Shown: piece by piece, positions 24,254 to 33,065 of the stretch
Layout: each line of letters begins with the position of its first letter
Position numbering within the stretch: position 1 is the first letter of the stretch
Assembly: GCA_963818985.1 (NCBI GenBank)
Contig: CAWFUJ010000001.1
Coordinates: 124,001 to 188,000 of the forward strand
Length of the DNA stretch: 64,000 nucleotides
Direction: 5' to 3'
Source: JAFEDN01 sp963818985
GTDB taxonomy: Bacteria; Pseudomonadota; Gammaproteobacteria; Coxiellales; Coxiellaceae
The notes under the pieces: generated by a model
Told to the model about the DNA's origin: nothing
The model's input: only the letters and a program-made list of their open reading frames with translations
Database searches by the model: none
Program-made: the position numbers and the translations under genes

Positions 24254-26739
24254 CTTAAAACAATGCCAGAGCCAGAAGGACAAGGCGGTATAGTAGTGGT
24301 TTCTGCGGATTTTTGGGCTTTATCCTTAATTTTTTCTCCAAATATCTCAGGAAGCGTTTCAGCCTCAGCAATTTTTCGATGTAACTCGATTTTTGCTAAC
24401 TTTTCGCCAGGTTGTAATTTAGACTCCTCGATAGCAAGTAACGATTGATAATGATTACCCTCGTAACCCAACATAACGACACTTTTTGATTGAGCCGGTT
24501 TAAAAATGGTAACTGGCTTTTTCTCTTCCTTAGGAATAATCACAATAGTGACTGATTTCACCCTGGCCATTGCTTCGATAGCGTATGCGTCTGCCCAAGT
24601 CCTTTCCATAACCAATTTTTGTGCATATACACTAATGGATTCATAAGTGGTAAAAAAAGGTTGATAGACTTCTTTGTGTTCACTAATGTAAAAGGCAACC
24701 AGCTCCCTGAGCGTCTCGTCTTTTTCTGTTAATTTTAGCTCACTTAACTGATGAACCATTGCCGAGAAAAAGCAGTTTCCATCAGGAGGCACATCGTGAC
24801 ACTGATATCCGCAACTTTTAGTACGAGTAGCTAATTGTTGTTTTCCAAGCTTTATTTCTTCCGCCATCTCTATCAAATCCTTTTTATGGTCTTTTCCTGC
24901 ATTGTGACCATCCCAAACTCCCAAAATCCATACCAAGTCTTTTTGGAGCTTAATCAATTGGTGATAAAGTTCATTTTTTTGGTTACCCAAATCGATATTG
25001 GTCAGGTTAACCTTTAGTCTTTTTTCTTTGAAAAAATCAAACACTCTTTTCTGGTTTTTTTGCCTTGCCTGGTTATCTACATCGGAAGAGAATGGCTGTC
25101 GCGATTTCGATTCTTTATCCAGCTGGGTATTTTTATGTTCTTGAAACAATTCGGTTTCTTCTGCCCACCCAGGATCAGTGTCCTGATTTTTTTCGCTAGA
25201 ATATTGACCTTCTTCATCGTGGTCATCAGAAATCTCAGCTGATCCTTTTGATGCCTCCATCACTAAATCTATATTCTTATCGATTTCTGTAGCCACACAA
25301 AAACGCAAACAATAAGATTTGGTATATTCCTGAGATCGCCTTATCGCTGTCAGCATTGTTCTAGGAGAAAATAATAAATCGAGATCAACACCGTATCGGA
25401 GAAATTCCCTTCTAACAGATTGTTCGGCAAATACATAGTAGTTTTCCCAAAAGCTGTGATAGCCGCGCTTAATATTTAAAGCAATACAACCCATAAGAAA
25501 ATCATTAACGACTTGCGAAAGTTTTTCTAAAGAAAACTGTTTATCAGTCAATGCAGAATACAATACCATAATGGCGACAGCCCAATGGATATGACCAGAA
25601 ACTCCGGTGACAAAAATTGTTTGACTTAATTTTCTTACTTCTTCGTGGACATAAGTAATAATATCCGCCTTAGCGTAATATCGCGGTTTTTCCGTGGTCT
25701 CATTTGTATACATGTGGGAAAATGACTTCATGATTCCAGGATTCCCACTATAAACAGGTTGATCACCCAGTTCGTCTTTGACTTTTCTTCGCGTTACTTG
25801 CGGAAAATTTAATGTCCTTATAATACTATCGACAATTTGTTCTATGAACTGTGAATGTCCTAAAAGTTCTTTTCTTAAGAATTCCTGATAAGGAAAAAAT
25901 CCTAAGAAGTCTTCCAAATCTTCGTTATCTGTAATGATCTTCCCGTACATTTCTCTAGCGATTCTCTCAATGCTTTTTCTAGGCCCTGCCTCATTAAAAA
26001 ATAATCGAGCTAATTCAGATTCAAAAAACCGGCGCGCCTGGGTCTTATTTAAATCTTTATCCGGCAAATCTTTTTCTTCCTTTTTATCTTTATATTCATC
26101 TTCATCCTCAAATTCATTTTTCGATAGCACTTCATTTTCTTTTTCATTCTTACAATCCATCACATGCTGTTCTTTAATAAGACTTACTACTTCAATATTA
26201 AAACCATACATGGGCTGTGCAGCCAAATCTAATATTAGTTGCCAACACTGATAATAATTCCCTACTAAAAAATTTCTCCCGATATTCACCACTTCAACCT
26301 CAAAACTTCGAGTAAGTTTTTCCTCAAGCGGCTCATTGGCTAGCAGCCCTAAAGTTAGAAAAATAAGCTCTGCTTGATACAAGCTACCAGCATTCTTAAG
26401 TATATGTTCGTACTGTTCTCGACTAATACGCCCCATTTCTGGACTTTTGAGCGGATTGGGCGTAAGTAAACTGGGTTTATATATAAAATCAAGACGCTTA
26501 GCATAGCGTTCTTCATAAACCAGGGCGGCAATTGATTTCTTTAGTTTAAGCGGAACTTCAACGTCGGGAATCTGCTGAAAAGCTCTTTGCAAGACAATGA
26601 ATTTATCCATCAACAATTCGATGGGCTCCAGCGCATCACGGATCTGGGTGATCGGTTTACTGTCTTTAGTTAATTTTTCTTCTTTGGCGGATTTTTTGAT
26701 AAGTTCTTGAATTAATTTTATATTTTCTGTTTGTTTCAT
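24250..26739 (-). CDS. Large protein with C-terminal OTU-type cysteine protease domain
   Basis: An 829-residue soluble protein. Residues about 640-775 match the OTU (ovarian tumour) deubiquitinase fold: PPDGNCFFSAM (about 648-658; catalytic Asp and Cys), then TWADAYAIEAMA (about 713-724), a strand SVTIVIIP, and EGNHYQSLL (about 761-769; catalytic His). OTU enzymes cut ubiquitin chains, a substrate present only in the eukaryotic host, so a secreted effector is the likely reading. Residues 1-530 are helical and unrecognised. An acidic/basic stretch (about 198-235; ENEVLSKNEFEDEDEYKDKK) and another near 505-555 look disordered. Neighbour to an ankyrin gene with overlapping 3' ends. Confidence 0.75.
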   Translation of the reverse strand: MKQTENIKLIQELIKKSAKEEKLTKDSKPITQIRDALEPIELLMDKFIVLQRAFQQIPDVEVPLKLKKSIAALVYEERYAKRLDFIYKPSLLTPNPLKSPEMGRISREQYEHILKNAGSLYQAELIFLTLGLLANEPLEEKLTRSFEVEVVNIGRNFLVGNYYQCWQLILDLAAQPMYGFNIEVVSLIKEQHVMDCKNEKENEVLSKNEFEDEDEYKDKKEEKDLPDKDLNKTQARRFFESELARLFFNEAGPRKSIERIAREMYGKIITDNEDLEDFLGFFPYQEFLRKELLGHSQFIEQIVDSIIRTLNFPQVTRRKVKDELGDQPVYSGNPGIMKSFSHMYTNETTEKPRYYAKADIITYVHEEVRKLSQTIFVTGVSGHIHWAVAIMVLYSALTDKQFSLEKLSQVVNDFLMGCIALNIKRGYHSFWENYYVFAEQSVRREFLRYGVDLDLLFSPRTMLTAIRRSQEYTKSYCLRFCVATEIDKNIDLVMEASKGSAEISDDHDEEGQYSSEKNQDTDPGWAEETELFQEHKNTQLDKESKSRQPFSSDVDNQARQKNQKRVFDFFKEKRLKVNLTNIDLGNQKNELYHQLIKLQKDLVWILGVWDGHNAGKDHKKDLIEMAEEIKLGKQQLATRTKSCGYQCHDVPPDGNCFFSAMVHQLSELKLTEKDETLRELVAFYISEHKEVYQPFFTTYESISVYAQKLVMERTWADAYAIEAMARVKSVTIVIIPKEEKKPVTIFKPAQSKSVVMLGYEGNHYQSLLAIEESKLQPGEKLAKIELHRKIAEAETLPEIFGEKIKDKAQKSAETTTIPPCPSGSGIVLS

Positions 26740-26964
26740 ATCACTCTCTTCTTCTTACTGATTATTATGGTAAATATTAAAGCTGATATTATCATATTAA
26801 TTGAACATTACAATTATATAAATAATAACCGCTCGATTTGCAGATGCCGCATTGGTGATGAAATAAAGCAAGATCTGGAATGAACAGAGATTCAACCAAC
26901 GCAATTTTTTGATGCTTGAAAAGCTATACCAAATAGGTTATTTTGATAAATAGTGAGGTAGGTG

Positions 26965-27773
26965 ATGCCAGCATTAAAACCTCTTTTTTGGCACATTTCA
27001 TTTTCACATTTATTGGAGGTGGGAATGTTATCTGGATATGTACAAGCCGATAATTTAGCATTGATTACGGATCCAAGAGTTTTAGCTGTTCCGATTATAG
27101 ATAACCGAGAACCGATGATCGATTTAAAAGATCAGAAGGAAATTATTTTTGGGCCTTCCCCGAAATTCCCAATAACCAAGATTATACATTTATACGAAAA
27201 AGTGTTTACGAAAAATTAAAGCAAGCACAGGTGCTTCTCCCCAAAAATTTGTATTTTTGTTTATATGAAGGGTATAGAAGCCTAACACTACAAAAATTTC
27301 TGTTTGAAAAACGGTATGAAAAAGTAAAGTTACAACATCCGGATTGGTCTGCCGAACAAATTTTTATTGATACTACTAAACTGGTTTCTCCCGTAACCAA
27401 TCAAGACGGTTCGGTGAATATTCCTCCACATTCGACCGGAGGAGCTATTGATATTTATTTAGTGAATGATCAAGGGGAATATGTGGATATGGGAATACAC
27501 CCGAAAGATTGGATAGAAGATTTGGAAGGGTCTATTTCGATAACAGCGTCAAATATTATTTCATCTGAGGCTGAAAAAAATAGAAAAATCATGTGTCAAG
27601 CTTTAACCTTAGTGGGTTTTACTAATTATCCAACGGAATATTGGCACTGGTCTTATGGAGATCGTTATTGGGCTTATGAGAAAAAACAACCTCATGCGAT
27701 TTATGGTGGGGACTCCGCACTTTTCGCGATCCCTTCCCGGAATCAGGAATCGGTTAACCCTCAAGATAAATAG
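26965..27773 (+). pseudogene. D-alanyl-D-alanine dipeptidase (M15D, VanX/DdpX-like), frameshifted
   Basis: VanX/DdpX-type zinc dipeptidases cleave D-Ala-D-Ala. The first frame starts at 26965 after GAGGTAGGTG, with a signal-like N terminus, and reads REPMIDLKDQKEIIFGPSP before going out of register and stopping at 27219. The next frame is open from upstream and reads PEIPNNQDYTF, SVYEKLKQAQVLLPKN, CLYEGYRSL, then the zinc motif PPHSTGGAIDI and the C-terminal EYWHWSYGDRYWAY, ending at 27773. Joining the frames near 27155-27165 (CCTTCCCCGAAA) gives one continuous protein of about 268 residues. Either a one-base deletion inactivated it or the run of four C is an assembly error. Confidence 0.75.
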
Positions 27774-27882
27774 ATCAAACCAGCTGCGCCTACAAATCGC
27801 CTTATACACGCACTATTTAGCAGACGTTGCTTATCTGAGGTTATACTTTTTTCAGCCATCCTGCCTCTGATGAGCCCAACCG

Positions 27883-28056
27883 CTAGTTTATTTTTTTAAA
27901 AACAAATACTGCCAAGATAATAAATAGAAGAAATAGAAATAGGAAAATACCAAATAGGATTTTCGCTATTCCCCCAGCGACTCCAGCAATACCAGTAAAT
28001 CCCAATAACCCAGCAATGATTGAAATAATTAAAAATACAAAAGCCCATTTTAGCAT
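27883..28056 (-). CDS. DUF1328/UPF0391 small membrane protein (YtjA-like)
   Basis: A 57-residue peptide with two hydrophobic segments, starting MLKWAFVFLIISIIAGLLGF and continuing TGIAGVAGGIAKILFGIF, ending FKKIN. This is the DUF1328 pattern (YtjA-like), a family of small inner-membrane proteins of unknown function, often stress-induced. AGGAGGAAAAT stands right before the ATG at 28056. Length is normal for the family. Confidence 0.85.
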   Translation of the reverse strand: MLKWAFVFLIISIIAGLLGFTGIAGVAGGIAKILFGIFLFLFLLFIILAVFVFKKIN

Positions 28057-28200
28057 ATTTTCCTCCTAAATAAGTATTTTGGTTATATTAACCTAAGACG
28101 AGCCCAAGCTCCAGATCTGCTTAAATTAGTTGATACTTTACTTAATATTGAAAAAAAGATATTCTCAATGCTAATTTCTTGAACACAGAAGGATATAATA

Positions 28201-29238
28201 ATGCTAAGAGATAAAAATGTTGAAGCTAAAACTGTAGAAATAGGGGAAATTCAATTTAAGAGTCTTCTAGATTTTGAGATTAAATCAGACTCAGAAGAAG
28301 AGCAATCATTCGAGCGTTTGGATAAATGCGCATACAAACATTTTTTAAATAAAGAATATGAAACATGTTTAACTTATTTAAATCTGGCGCTGAAGCTATC
28401 TTCTCAAACAGAAAGTCAAATAAATTTGGCCGACTTACATTTTAATATTGGTGCTGTTTCTTTGATACTAAAAAAGTATACGAAAGCAGAAGAAAATTTT
28501 ATTAGTTGCATACGCATTGAAGTTAAACAATTGGGATGGACACATTTAAAAATAGCTGATCGATGTAAAGAAATGGCAAATCTTTTCTACGCGCACAAGA
28601 TGAAGGAAAAATATTTTTGCTATCTTTCTAAACATTATGAAATTTTAATTAAAAATGCGGTAAATTTTTTTAATGTAGCTAACTATCAGGTGGAATTAGC
28701 AAATTGTTATTACCATATGGATGCCATTGACTCTGCGATAACTGCTTATCATCTGGCCTTGACCATGTACCATAAATGTGACGATTCAATAAGTTCTCTT
28801 GTTATTATTAATAAAGTAACAAAGGTTTTAAATAAATTAGGTATTATTTATTTTGATTTAAGAAAATTCGATATTGCTTTAGACTATCATCAAAAGTCAC
28901 TCAGACTCCAAATTATTCCTTTTGATCAAGAAAGCATAAGTTCTGCTCATACGCGCTATTGTTTGACTCTCACCTATGAAAAATTAGGCAAGAAAGGCGC
29001 TGCAATCAATTCTCAAAAAACTGCAATAGAAGTTCTCAGTTCTTTTAAAAATGAAAAATATGCTGACCGTTTAAAGCGGTATCATAAAAAGCTCAATGCC
29101 TTAGAGAAATCGCAACATACACTATTGCCATCATTAAATTGCTGTCTGAGTATCTTTCAATTATGTAAAAAAAGTTCAGCAAAAAGTTCTGTAAAAATAA
29201 CGGAAGAAAAAGTATCGAGGCAAAACAGAGATTATTAA
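28201..29238 (+). CDS. TPR-repeat protein
   Basis: A 345-residue soluble protein with several tetratricopeptide helix pairs: CAYKHFLNKEYETCLTYLNL, ADLHFNIGAVSLILKKYTKAEENF, VELANCYYHMDAIDSAITAYHLAL, LNKLGIIYFDLRKFDIALDYHQKSL, and TRYCLTLTYEKLGKKGAAINSQ. It resembles NB-ARC/kinesin-light-chain-like TPR scaffolds. GAAGGATATAATA precedes the ATG. No enzyme domain or export signal is visible; protein binding is the only supported role. The C-terminal 45 residues are lysine/serine-rich. Confidence 0.7.
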   Translation: MLRDKNVEAKTVEIGEIQFKSLLDFEIKSDSEEEQSFERLDKCAYKHFLNKEYETCLTYLNLALKLSSQTESQINLADLHFNIGAVSLILKKYTKAEENFISCIRIEVKQLGWTHLKIADRCKEMANLFYAHKMKEKYFCYLSKHYEILIKNAVNFFNVANYQVELANCYYHMDAIDSAITAYHLALTMYHKCDDSISSLVIINKVTKVLNKLGIIYFDLRKFDIALDYHQKSLRLQIIPFDQESISSAHTRYCLTLTYEKLGKKGAAINSQKTAIEVLSSFKNEKYADRLKRYHKKLNALEKSQHTLLPSLNCCLSIFQLCKKSSAKSSVKITEEKVSRQNRDY

Positions 29239-29408
29239 GATATTCAAACGCCGCATGACAGGTTAAACTGACAAGCCTGGCACAAATTTTTTCCAGTGAC
29301 CCCTTCTTCTAGGAATGAATAAAAATAGTAGCGATAGTAGACCCAGGATGGATATACATTCTTAGCGGAAGAATATAAAATAGCAATTAAATCAGAAAGG
29401 AGTTAGCA

Positions 29409-31694
29409 ATGAAAGACCATGAAGATATCCTGGAAACGTTATCTACCCAAAATATAAAAATATTAAGCGAGTTTACCGGTCTGCCTTTCCAAGGCGTCCG
29501 CAATAGCATAGATCCATATAAGCTCAATGCGTTTTTATATTATGACTCACAGCTTCATAACTTTGTTTCCTTTCGTCTTTGGTCGTACAAAGTTCAATAT
29601 AGGTCACAGAATTATTCTAGCTTAGAACAGCCAGAAACCCACCCTTTATGTGATATCTGGAAAAATGCGGTAGTCGTAGAAATTGCTGAAAAAAAGTCAG
29701 ATGCAGATGAAGTTTTTTTTCGCCTCACTATTCCTGGCGTGAATGTTCGAGAATTTCCCAACAAGATGAACGATCTCAATGATGATTTTGTCAGTGAATT
29801 AAGTAATGAAGAAAAATTAAGTGGAGATGAAGAGAAGGATGAAGGACCTGCGATAAGATTTATATTAGCCATCCTTGATGCTGTATTGAACAGCAAGAGC
29901 GAAAGAGAGAGGGAAATGAAACTTGAATTAATCTCTATCGAAACTGGCAAAACCACCACTGCTGATTACATCACTGCATTACCTAGCAAAATAGATGAGA
30001 GGGATCAAGAATATGAAAGGGATGTTTCTATTCTTCATAATAAATTTGAAAAAAAACTTGAAAATTTTTCAACCCACGATCATAAATTAGAAAAAATACT
30101 CTCTATGGACGATTCAACTCAAACGGAAAAATTTTTCCGTACCATGACCAAAAAATTTATTTATTTATTTAATCTATATTTAAATTTTGCTACTAAAAGC
30201 TATACTATCAAAAAATATGAACAAAAAAATCTAGAGCTTCTTAAAAATTTATTTTCTGCGATAAAACTTTCTACGCAAAGAGCGGAGAAAGAAATTAGTT
30301 TAATACGAAATAAGAAAAAAAATTTTTATTTTTTTTATTTAGAACTCCTCAAGGATCAAGCCGACTTTTTTGAAAAAATTATTATAAATTTACATTTGCA
30401 ATTAAATATAGAGCTTCCTGTTCTTTATCTCTCTGAGTTTTGGATTATTAAATTAAATTTTTACTGTTATGAAATAATAATTCAGCCAGAGCGTGTAAAA
30501 ATACAGGAACTAGAAGAATTATTGATAAAAATAGAATATTATTTAGCAGAACCTAATTTTGCTGATAACTCGCACCGGTTTTTTATTTGCCATCTTTATC
30601 AAGCAAAACTTTTTTTATTTTTAAACAGTGGAAATTATTCTCTTGCTTTAAATCAATATGATCTGCTTGTTCGAATGTTTCAAAAAGGCACAATACTTCT
30701 TGAAACTTTTTTTCAATTCTTACAAGCTAACTTTTATGAAATTTTGGATTTATTTTACTACTTAAATTTTCACCAACTTCTCTCTACTAAAGAACTGACT
30801 CATAAACTTACTTACCTAAAAGGAATTTTCAAAGGCGAAGTGCGGAGAGCGACAGGCGCTATGAAAAAGCACCTAAAAACTACCACAGATGAGGACTGCT
30901 TTGTCAACGCTATCGCATTATCTCAGAGGAGTTTGAAAGTTTATTCTTCCTGTATTAGCCTACTGGACGAGCTTCTTGCCAAAATAAATAGTTCTTCAAA
31001 GAAGAAGGTAAGAAACAAAGCTAGATCAGATACTATACCTGCACGACATGTACCGATTGAAAAAAAACCTGAACCCTCGCCATTGAGTTTTAATCCAATG
31101 TCTCGTTCTACCGCTCTCTTGACTTCTCTTCCGCCTCCCTCAGTTACTGTTCGTGTGCCTCAGGGCGTAAGAGATGAAGCGAAAAAAGCTAAGAAAGAAA
31201 AATATCATAGCAATCATCAAATTCATCAGAGGAGGAAATCAATTCCCACCATTGACGAAAAAGCGGATGCTAAAGGCGATACATATTCTCCTAGAGTATT
31301 TACTCTATATAGCCGCTTCACTGGTGAAATTTATGCGATAATCAGTGAGCATCTCATGCAAACCTTATCCCCTGCTAAGCTGGATGCAATAATAAAAATT
31401 CTGGCAAAAGGAGTTATTGGTTTTAAGAATGATGAAGTGCCCCCTGTCTTTGAGGGCGAAATAAAAACATATGGCTTGCCTTCTGATGTTTCTTACAAAG
31501 TAAAAGGCAAGGTGAGAACAGGGGGAGAAAGAGGTATACTCCTAAGAACATACGGAGTATGGGGAACGCATAAGAGCTATCGTTGCGTAATATTTAAGTA
31601 TGATCTAGAAAATGTTCACACAGGTAACCAAAGAGTGGTTAAACAACGGGGAAAAGACCTAGTAAAATCAGCACCCTTAAGCATAGGGAAATAA
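29409..31694 (+). CDS. Large helical protein of unknown function
   Basis: A 761-residue soluble protein that I do not recognise. GAAAGGAGTTAGCA gives a strong start. Residues 1-170 are mixed alpha/beta (SEFTGLPFQGVRNSIDPYKL), 170-520 are long helices including TPR-like spacing (FFICHLYQAKLFLFLNSG, YSLALNQYDLLVRMF), 525-615 are a basic, proline/serine-rich disordered linker (EKKPEPSPLSFNP), and 620-761 form a compact domain (YSPRVFTLYSRFTGEIYAII, EGEIKTYGLPSDVSYKVKGK). Low-complexity poly-lysine/phenylalanine codons reflect the AT-rich base use. The three-part layout resembles effector-like neighbours, but no motif supports a function. Confidence 0.6.
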   Translation: MKDHEDILETLSTQNIKILSEFTGLPFQGVRNSIDPYKLNAFLYYDSQLHNFVSFRLWSYKVQYRSQNYSSLEQPETHPLCDIWKNAVVVEIAEKKSDADEVFFRLTIPGVNVREFPNKMNDLNDDFVSELSNEEKLSGDEEKDEGPAIRFILAILDAVLNSKSEREREMKLELISIETGKTTTADYITALPSKIDERDQEYERDVSILHNKFEKKLENFSTHDHKLEKILSMDDSTQTEKFFRTMTKKFIYLFNLYLNFATKSYTIKKYEQKNLELLKNLFSAIKLSTQRAEKEISLIRNKKKNFYFFYLELLKDQADFFEKIIINLHLQLNIELPVLYLSEFWIIKLNFYCYEIIIQPERVKIQELEELLIKIEYYLAEPNFADNSHRFFICHLYQAKLFLFLNSGNYSLALNQYDLLVRMFQKGTILLETFFQFLQANFYEILDLFYYLNFHQLLSTKELTHKLTYLKGIFKGEVRRATGAMKKHLKTTTDEDCFVNAIALSQRSLKVYSSCISLLDELLAKINSSSKKKVRNKARSDTIPARHVPIEKKPEPSPLSFNPMSRSTALLTSLPPPSVTVRVPQGVRDEAKKAKKEKYHSNHQIHQRRKSIPTIDEKADAKGDTYSPRVFTLYSRFTGEIYAIISEHLMQTLSPAKLDAIIKILAKGVIGFKNDEVPPVFEGEIKTYGLPSDVSYKVKGKVRTGGERGILLRTYGVWGTHKSYRCVIFKYDLENVHTGNQRVVKQRGKDLVKSAPLSIGK

Positions 31695-31828
31695 TTATTT
31701 TCAGCATCGTAAACGGCTTTTACGCCAGGCGATGATTTAATAAGCTAATAAATATGCATCCTAGCGCTTGAGTTGTTTTTTAGTGAGTGTTAAAATAAAT
31801 CAATTAATCATTTTTAAAGAGGGTAAGA

Positions 31829-31915
31829 ATGACCAAAAGAAAAGCGGCTGAATTACAACAGTTTGATCCTCAATTGATTGTTGATCAAATGGCAGTTATT
31901 AGCTCCTTCGGGTAA
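31829..31915 (+). pseudogene. 28-codon frame, probably a truncated gene start
   Basis: AAAGAGGGTAAGA precedes an ATG that reads MTKRKAAELQQFDPQLIVDQ and stops eight codons later. It has a good start site but no room for a folded protein, and the following 130 bases hold only a 9-bp inverted repeat (31953-31961 with 31978-31986). It looks like the surviving 5' end of a lost gene, though a real micro-peptide is possible. Confidence 0.3.
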
Positions 31916-32043
31916 AATCTGCGATTAATTTTTAACAGGAATAGATTTTTCAGTACTTTTTACCACTTTCAAATTTAAAAAAGTACAGAAAATAGGGATG
32001 TCCTTATAAAACCCCCCTCTCCTGCGGTATTCTCTTTTCAAAC

Positions 32044-32742
32044 TTAACTAGACACTAGCTGTTTCACCCCAACACTCTCCTCCTCAGTTGGCTCCCCCTT
32101 ACTACCATCATCTTCTAATTCACCTAATTGAACGTGATTTTCTTCTACCATTTCTCTCAGCAGAGTGCTCCAAGAGGGCTTTTTATGATCACCAATTTTG
32201 GTTGATGGTGTTTTAATAGTAGAAGATTTTTTAGCATCGTCTTTAGTAATTGTGGGTGTTCCAACAGTAGAAGTTTTTTTATTGATGACTGCTGGGGATG
32301 GCAAGAGATGGAAAGGATTCTGACTAGGAGGCGTACCTTCAGACTTTTGAGGGCCGACGAAATCAGAGATGAAAGCAAGATCTTTTTTAACAAATATATC
32401 AATATCTGGAAATTTTTTTAATATATTTGAAATTGCATTATAAATATTAGCATTTTTCGGTTTATTGAATTGAATAGAAATATCTATATATAATAATTTT
32501 AATAATACAACAATTTCGTTAGCACACTCCTGCAAATCAATCTCTTCAGGCCATTGATAAAATTTATCAACAAAAGAAAGCATCCGCAAGAAAAATTGGT
32601 CTCTAAAAAAATCTAATGACCAGGTGTAGAATTTTCTTAATTCGGCAATAAATTCTTGATAAGGGAATGATCTCCACTGTCCAGAATCTATAAGAGGTTG
32701 ATATTTATCAAAGAAATCAATTTTAATACTTGAATGTATCAT
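32044..32742 (-). CDS. Unknown protein; true start probably further upstream
   Basis: A 232-residue frame from the ATG at 32742, which has no ribosome binding site. The frame stays open upstream to about 32937 and encodes plausible protein there (GFKIKNTFSTDEAAEFFLAIK, then a KAAEQEKKSENGPT linker, then ADFFDERM), but contains no ATG, GTG or TTG. An AGAGGG site lies seven bases before an ATC codon at 32910. Either a non-standard start or a 5' frameshift is implied. The protein has a helical N-terminal half and a Ser/Thr/Lys-rich disordered C-terminal half (PTITKDDAKKSSTIKTPSTK). No family recognised. Confidence 0.55.
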   Translation of the reverse strand: MIHSSIKIDFFDKYQPLIDSGQWRSFPYQEFIAELRKFYTWSLDFFRDQFFLRMLSFVDKFYQWPEEIDLQECANEIVVLLKLLYIDISIQFNKPKNANIYNAISNILKKFPDIDIFVKKDLAFISDFVGPQKSEGTPPSQNPFHLLPSPAVINKKTSTVGTPTITKDDAKKSSTIKTPSTKIGDHKKPSWSTLLREMVEENHVQLGELEDDGSKGEPTEEESVGVKQLVSS

Positions 32743-33065
32743 TCGCTCATCAAAAAAATCAGCAAGCGGAAGGGAAGAAGGTGTACATTTGGTTTCAGTG
32801 GGTCCGTTTTCAGATTTTTTTTCTTGTTCTGCAGCTTTTGCAGCTTCCTCATTTGCTTTTATCGCTAAGAAAAATTCCGCTGCTTCATCAGTACTAAATG
32901 TATTTTTGATTTTAAAGCCCTCTTTTCGTTGTTTTATGTAAAATCAATATTATCATAAAATTTTTTCTTTGAAAACCACCTAGTTAATTTATAACTTGCT
33001 TAAGAAGTAACAAATATGTCAAAATTCATTTATGAAAAAAATTAAATAATATTGGTAACTAAACA

